A stretch of 9,112 bases of DNA, from NCBI GenBank assembly GCA_028717505.1, contig JAQUNQ010000043.1, positions 1-9,112 of the forward strand. Direction: 5' to 3'. The notes beneath the pieces were generated by a model, which worked only from the letters and a program-made list of their open reading frames with translations, did no database searches and was not told the DNA's origin. The position numbers and the translations under genes are program-made. Below are positions 5,747 through 9,112 of the stretch, piece by piece; the first letter of the stretch is position 1, and each line of letters opens with the position of its first letter. Source of the stretch: Candidatus Peribacteraceae bacterium (lineage in GTDB: Bacteria; Patescibacteriota; Gracilibacteria; Peribacterales; Peribacteraceae).

Positions 5747-5795
5747 ATAAAAGGAGGGAGTTGTGAGGCAGAAAAGGCACACCGCTGGCGCGTCT

Positions 5796-6248
5796 CTACT
5801 TCGCCAGATGCGCGAACGCCTTGTTGGCCTGCGCCATCCTGAGGACATCCTCCTTCTTCTTCACGGCGGCACCCTGCCCGGTCGAGGCTTCGAGGAACTC
5901 CAGACCCAGACGTTGCGACATCGGGATGCCCTTGCGTTCGCGTGCGGCGGTGATGAGCCAGCGCATGGAGAGCGCCTGCTGGCGCTTCGGTGCCACCTCC
6001 ACCGGCACTTGGTACACCGAACCTCCCACGCGCTTCGGGCGGACTTCCAAGAGCGGCGTCACGTTGAGGAGCGCCTTACTGAAGACCTCCAGCGGAGGGT
6101 CCTTCGTGCGGCTCTTCACCACCTCGATGGCCTCCCAGAAAATTCTGCGCGCGATCGACTTCTTCCCCTGCTGCATGATGCAGCAGATGAATTTCTCGAT
6201 CGTGGGATCGCTCCCTTCGGGGATGTACGGCTTGATGGGTCTCGGCAT
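5796..6248 (-). CDS. rpsG: 30S ribosomal protein S7
   Basis: S7 nucleates assembly of the 30S head by binding the 3' major domain of 16S rRNA, and it lies at the E site. The 150-residue product matches the family from end to end: MPRPIKPYIPEG, KFICCIMQQGKKSIARRI, the RPKRVGGSVYQVPVEV signature around 69-85, MRWLITAARER, and the end MAQANKAFAHLAK. It is slightly shorter than the 156 residues of many bacteria. It follows rpsL after an 83-base gap that contains tandem repeats, and no Shine-Dalgarno is present before the ATG. Confidence 0.97.
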   Translation of the reverse strand: MPRPIKPYIPEGSDPTIEKFICCIMQQGKKSIARRIFWEAIEVVKSRTKDPPLEVFSKALLNVTPLLEVRPKRVGGSVYQVPVEVAPKRQQALSMRWLITAARERKGIPMSQRLGLEFLEASTGQGAAVKKKEDVLRMAQANKAFAHLAK

Positions 6249-6252
6249 AGAT

Positions 6253-6317
6253 GAGCGGTAAGCGGTGAGCGGTTGGCTGGAGAGGAAGATGCTGATCGCT
6301 AGCCGCTGATCGCTAGC
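6253..6317. repeat. Two short tandem repeats between rpsL and rpsG
   Basis: On the plus strand, three 7-base units of RAGCGGT lie at 6253-6273. Two 14-base units (GCTGATCGCTAGC plus C or G) lie at 6291-6318. Together they fill most of the 83-base gap between the rpsL stop and the rpsG start, just upstream of the rpsG ATG. Confidence 0.75.
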
Positions 6318-6331
6318 GAGTCGAAGACAAG

Positions 6332-6751
6332 CTACTTCTTGGGTTTCTTGGCTCCATAGCGGCTGCGGCCCTGCTTGCGGTTCTGCACGCCCTCGGTATC
6401 GAGGATGCCGCGGACGATGTGATAGCGGACGCCCGGGAGGTCCTTCACGCGGCCACCGCGAACGAGGACCACGCTGTGCTCCTGCAGGTTGTGCCCCTCT
6501 CCCATGATGTACGCCTTCACCTCATGACCATTCACAAGGCGTACACGGGCAATCTTGCGCAGAGCGGAGTTCGGCTTCTTCGGCGTCATCGTCGTCACCT
6601 TCACACATACCCCACGCTTGAAGGGGGACCCCTTGAAGAGCGGTACTGCCCGCATCTTCAGCGCATTCCACGTGTACTGGAGCGCCGGCGCCTTGGACTT
6701 GCGCGCCTTCGAGGAGCGGGGCCGGCGGATCAACTGATTAATGGTGGGCAT
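6332..6751 (-). CDS. rpsL: 30S ribosomal protein S12
   Basis: S12 sits at the decoding centre of the 30S subunit and helps control tRNA selection accuracy. The 139-residue product shows MPTINQLIRRPR at the start, TPKKPNSALRK (the lysine classically linked to streptomycin response), GEGHNLQEHSVVLVRGGRVKDLPGVRYH and the end RSRYGAKKPKK. Between APAL and KRGVC it carries about 15 more residues than E. coli S12, as in the long form of B. subtilis, so this is lineage-typical rather than odd. It begins 83 bases after rpoC in a classic arrangement. The sequence before the ATG is pyrimidine-rich, with no Shine-Dalgarno. Confidence 0.97.
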   Translation of the reverse strand: MPTINQLIRRPRSSKARKSKAPALQYTWNALKMRAVPLFKGSPFKRGVCVKVTTMTPKKPNSALRKIARVRLVNGHEVKAYIMGEGHNLQEHSVVLVRGGRVKDLPGVRYHIVRGILDTEGVQNRKQGRSRYGAKKPKK

Positions 6752-6834
6752 GAACCGGGGAAGCGAATGGCGGGCATTACGAGCCGCGAAGCCGGACGAG
6801 GGTACGTCGGGCGAAGGGAGAAGTAAAGAAAAAC

Positions 6835-9112
6835 TCAGGCGTTCTGCCCCTCTCGTTCCTGTTTTTCCGAGAGGTAGCGGTTGCGGTACACCTCGCCGGT
6901 GGGGATGAGACGACCGATGATGACGTTCGCCTTCAGATCCTGCAGGTTGTCGATCCTGCGGGTGGTGGCCGCTTCCACGAGGACGCGGATGGTCTCCTGG
7001 AATGAAGCGCCGGCCAGCCAGGAATCCGTCGCCAGCGCCGCGCGGGTGATCCCGAGGAGCAGTATCTCGTACGTCGCGGATTTCCCTTTTCCTTTCATTT
7101 CCACGCGGACGCGCTCGTTCTCGCTATCCACTTCGCCGATGTCCACCGTGTCACCCGGGAGCAGGTTCGTATTCCCGGCATCGATGATGCGGACCTTCGA
7201 GAACATCTTGCGCACGATGATCTCCAGGTGCTTGTCATTGATGGTCTGCCCCTGCGAGGCGTAGATCTTCTGCACCTCCTGCACGATGTATTTCTGCACC
7301 GCATAGGGACCCTTCTTCGCGAGGAGTTCGTGCAGGTTGAAGTGCCCGATGTGAATCGGATCTCCCACCGCCACCATATCCCCCGTCTTCACGCAGAGCG
7401 ACTCGCGGGGACCGAACTCATACGTGCGCTCCTGAATCTCCGCGTGGCGGATGCGGATCTCGCGATCCCCCACCTCGGTGATCTTGCCGGCGACTGTCGC
7501 CTTCAGGGTCGAGCGATCCATCGCAGACTTCGCGATCACCTCGCGCTCGCGAACCGACTGCCCCTGTTTCACGACCACCTGGAAACCAGCCGGCAGACGG
7601 TAGACATCCTCCCCGCGCTCCTGCGCGAAGACGTGCACGTGCGTCTTGCCGCCCTGATGAGTCACTTTCACCTGTCCCGCGATGTCGAAGAGCATGGCCG
7701 GGGTGCGCGGGCTCCGTGCTTCAAAGAGCTCCTCCACGCGGGTGAGACCCTGCGTGATGTCGGACCCCTCCGCGACGCCTCCCATGTGGAAGGTGCGCAT
7801 GGTGAGCTGCGTGCCCGGCTCGCCGATGGACTGCGCCGCAATGATCCCGACCGGCGTGCCGATCTGGACGGTGCGGTTGTCGCCAAGGTCGCGCCCGTAG
7901 CACTTCCGGCAGATGCCGCGCCGCGTCTTGCACGTCATGACGGAGCGGACCGGAACGGCAGGCACCTTGCGCTCCTGAATCAGAGCCAGCAATTTGGGAT
8001 CGATCTCCTCATCGCGCTTCGCAACGACCTCCCCGTTCACCTCGATATCCGCCGCGAGCGTGCGGCCGAAGATGCGGCTCTCAAACTTCTCGCCGATCTC
8101 CTCGGACTCCTTGCGCGAGACGTTGTGCACATCCGTCGAGCCGCAGTCCTCCTCGGAAATGAGGATGTCCTGCACGGCATCGACGAGGCGGCGCGTGAGG
8201 TAACCGGCTTCGGCCGTCTTCAGGGCCGTATCGGACTTCCCCTTGCGTCCTCCGTGCGTGGCGATGAAGTACTCGAGCACGGAGAAGCCGTCCTTGAGAT
8301 TCGACTGGATGGGGAGCTCGATGGTGCGTCCCGACGGATTCGCCACGAGCCCCTTCATGCCGGCGAGCTGCGCCACCTGCCCCCAGTTGCCGCGGGCGCC
8401 GGAGTCGATAACGTAGGTGATGTTGTTCTCCTCCTGGGCGAGGAACCCCTCGATCATCTTGGCGGAAACGTCGTTCTTCGTCTCGGACCAGACGGTGATG
8501 GCATGGATGTAGCGCTCATCCTCCGTCATGAGTCCCTTGAGGTAGGCCTCATTGATCATCCGGACGTGCTCGTTCGCCTTCTTGAGAATCTCGTCGCGAT
8601 CAGGGGGCGTGAGAATGTCCGCCGCCGACACGGAGATGCCCGAGAGCGTGGCGTACGCGAAGCCGATGTCCTTGATGCGGTCGGCGAAGCGCACCGTCTC
8701 GTCCTCACCAAGGAGGTCGAGGGCCTTCCCGATGAGGTTGCTCAGATCCTTCTTGCGGAGCGTGCGGTTCACGAGTCCCAGTGCCTCGGGGACAATCTCC
8801 TGGAAGCGCAGACGCCCCACGGACGTCTCGATGATCTCCGTCTTTCCGCCGGGATGGCTGTAGCGCACCTTGATCTTCGCCTGCAAGTTCACGATCCCGT
8901 GATCGTGCGCGAGGAAAGACTCCTCGGGATGAGAGAAGATCATCCCCTCCCCTTTGCGGCCGCCGTGCACCTGCGTGAGGAAGTAGCAGCCGAGGACCAT
9001 GTCCTGCGCCGGGTTGATGACCGGCTCGCCCGCGGAGGGTTTGAGCAGGTTCGTGTGCGCGGCCATGAGCGTGCGCGCCTCGAGCTGCGCCTTCTCGGAG
9101 AGCGGGACGTGC
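6835..9112 (-). CDS. rpoC: DNA-directed RNA polymerase subunit beta', C-terminal part (5' end beyond window)
   Basis: About 758 residues of RpoC are present, entering at HVPLSEKAQLEAR, just after where the catalytic NADFDGD motif should lie, so the active-site aspartates are outside the window. Visible landmarks are NPAQDMVLGCYFLT; the bridge helix (YFIATHGGRKGKSDTALKTA and onward, about bases 8180-8280); the second zinc site, with one Cys in EEDCG and three in TCKTRRGICRKC (bases about 8145 and 7902-7932); and the trigger loop LTMRTFHMGG (about 7777-7806). The trigger loop runs straight into SDITQGLTRVEELFEAR, so the large SI3 insertion of E. coli is absent. The C-terminus GITRAALATDSWLAGASFQETIRVL and NVIIGRLIPTG is intact and ends with TGA, evidence that TGA is a stop in this genome. 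Confidence 0.98.
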   Translation of the reverse strand, partial: HVPLSEKAQLEARTLMAAHTNLLKPSAGEPVINPAQDMVLGCYFLTQVHGGRKGEGMIFSHPEESFLAHDHGIVNLQAKIKVRYSHPGGKTEIIETSVGRLRFQEIVPEALGLVNRTLRKKDLSNLIGKALDLLGEDETVRFADRIKDIGFAYATLSGISVSAADILTPPDRDEILKKANEHVRMINEAYLKGLMTEDERYIHAITVWSETKNDVSAKMIEGFLAQEENNITYVIDSGARGNWGQVAQLAGMKGLVANPSGRTIELPIQSNLKDGFSVLEYFIATHGGRKGKSDTALKTAEAGYLTRRLVDAVQDILISEEDCGSTDVHNVSRKESEEIGEKFESRIFGRTLAADIEVNGEVVAKRDEEIDPKLLALIQERKVPAVPVRSVMTCKTRRGICRKCYGRDLGDNRTVQIGTPVGIIAAQSIGEPGTQLTMRTFHMGGVAEGSDITQGLTRVEELFEARSPRTPAMLFDIAGQVKVTHQGGKTHVHVFAQERGEDVYRLPAGFQVVVKQGQSVREREVIAKSAMDRSTLKATVAGKITEVGDREIRIRHAEIQERTYEFGPRESLCVKTGDMVAVGDPIHIGHFNLHELLAKKGPYAVQKYIVQEVQKIYASQGQTINDKHLEIIVRKMFSKVRIIDAGNTNLLPGDTVDIGEVDSENERVRVEMKGKGKSATYEILLLGITRAALATDSWLAGASFQETIRVLVEAATTRRIDNLQDLKANVIIGRLIPTGEVYRNRYLSEKQEREGQNA

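Noticed and set aside
6332..6751. An unusual insertion in S12
   Set aside because: The extra 15 or so residues between PAL and KRGVC match the long S12 form known from B. subtilis, so this is ordinary variation.
1..9112. CRISPR arrays, tRNA or rRNA genes, insertion sequences
   Set aside because: No regularly spaced repeats, no tRNA-like cloverleaf and no transposase reading frame were seen. The only repeats are the short palindromes and the rpsL-rpsG tandem units.

Overview
The window is GC-rich bacterial DNA, and every gene I accept lies on the minus strand, so the biological reading order runs from base 9112 down to base 1. The first half is universal translation and transcription machinery. 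It holds the C-terminal part of RpoC (cut by the window edge), then ribosomal proteins S12 and S7 and elongation factor G, in the classical rpoC-rpsL-rpsG-fusA order. No tuf gene follows fusA. The sequence alone does not fix the lineage. S12 is the long form seen in B. subtilis, RpoC has no large insertion in the trigger loop, and a YerC/TrpR-type repressor is present. The almost complete lack of Shine-Dalgarno sequences and the fused, divergent histidine enzyme make me think of an uncultivated lineage, possibly a candidate-phylum (Patescibacteria/Peregrinibacteria-like) bacterium. That is a low-confidence inference. The genetic code looks standard: the stops are mostly TAG, and rpoC ends with TGA.

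The second half is accessory or biosynthetic. After fusA comes a gene-poor stretch with a palindromic repeat, a possible terminator and a good sigma70-type promoter. These lead into a 75-residue membrane protein of unknown function. A strong hairpin separates it from ribD, the bifunctional riboflavin deaminase/reductase. The ribD frame stops early, at a TGA. The same frame stays open for another 28 codons, runs through a second copy of the palindromic repeat, and ends in a segment that resembles the family's last beta strand.

Downstream of ribD is a small TrpR/YerC-family repressor. Its own promoter is embedded in an array of TGTATT/AATACA half-sites, and its mRNA is predicted to be leaderless. 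A textbook intrinsic terminator follows it. Five bases after the U-tract begins a long frame, open to the window edge, that I read as a fusion of HisG (long form, with the C-terminal ACT-like regulatory domain) and HisE. Together they look like a histidine regulatory unit: a TrpR-type repressor (YerC relatives are thought to regulate histidine genes in Firmicutes) next to the enzyme for steps 1 and 2 of histidine synthesis, with a terminator in the enzyme's leader that could act as an attenuator.

The points most worth a second look are the HisG-HisE fusion with altered active-site motifs, the operator and terminator arrangement in front of it, the interrupted ribD C-terminus, the palindromic repeat family at two gene ends, the alternative-hairpin leader of fusA, and the pyrimidine-rich starts without Shine-Dalgarno sequences.
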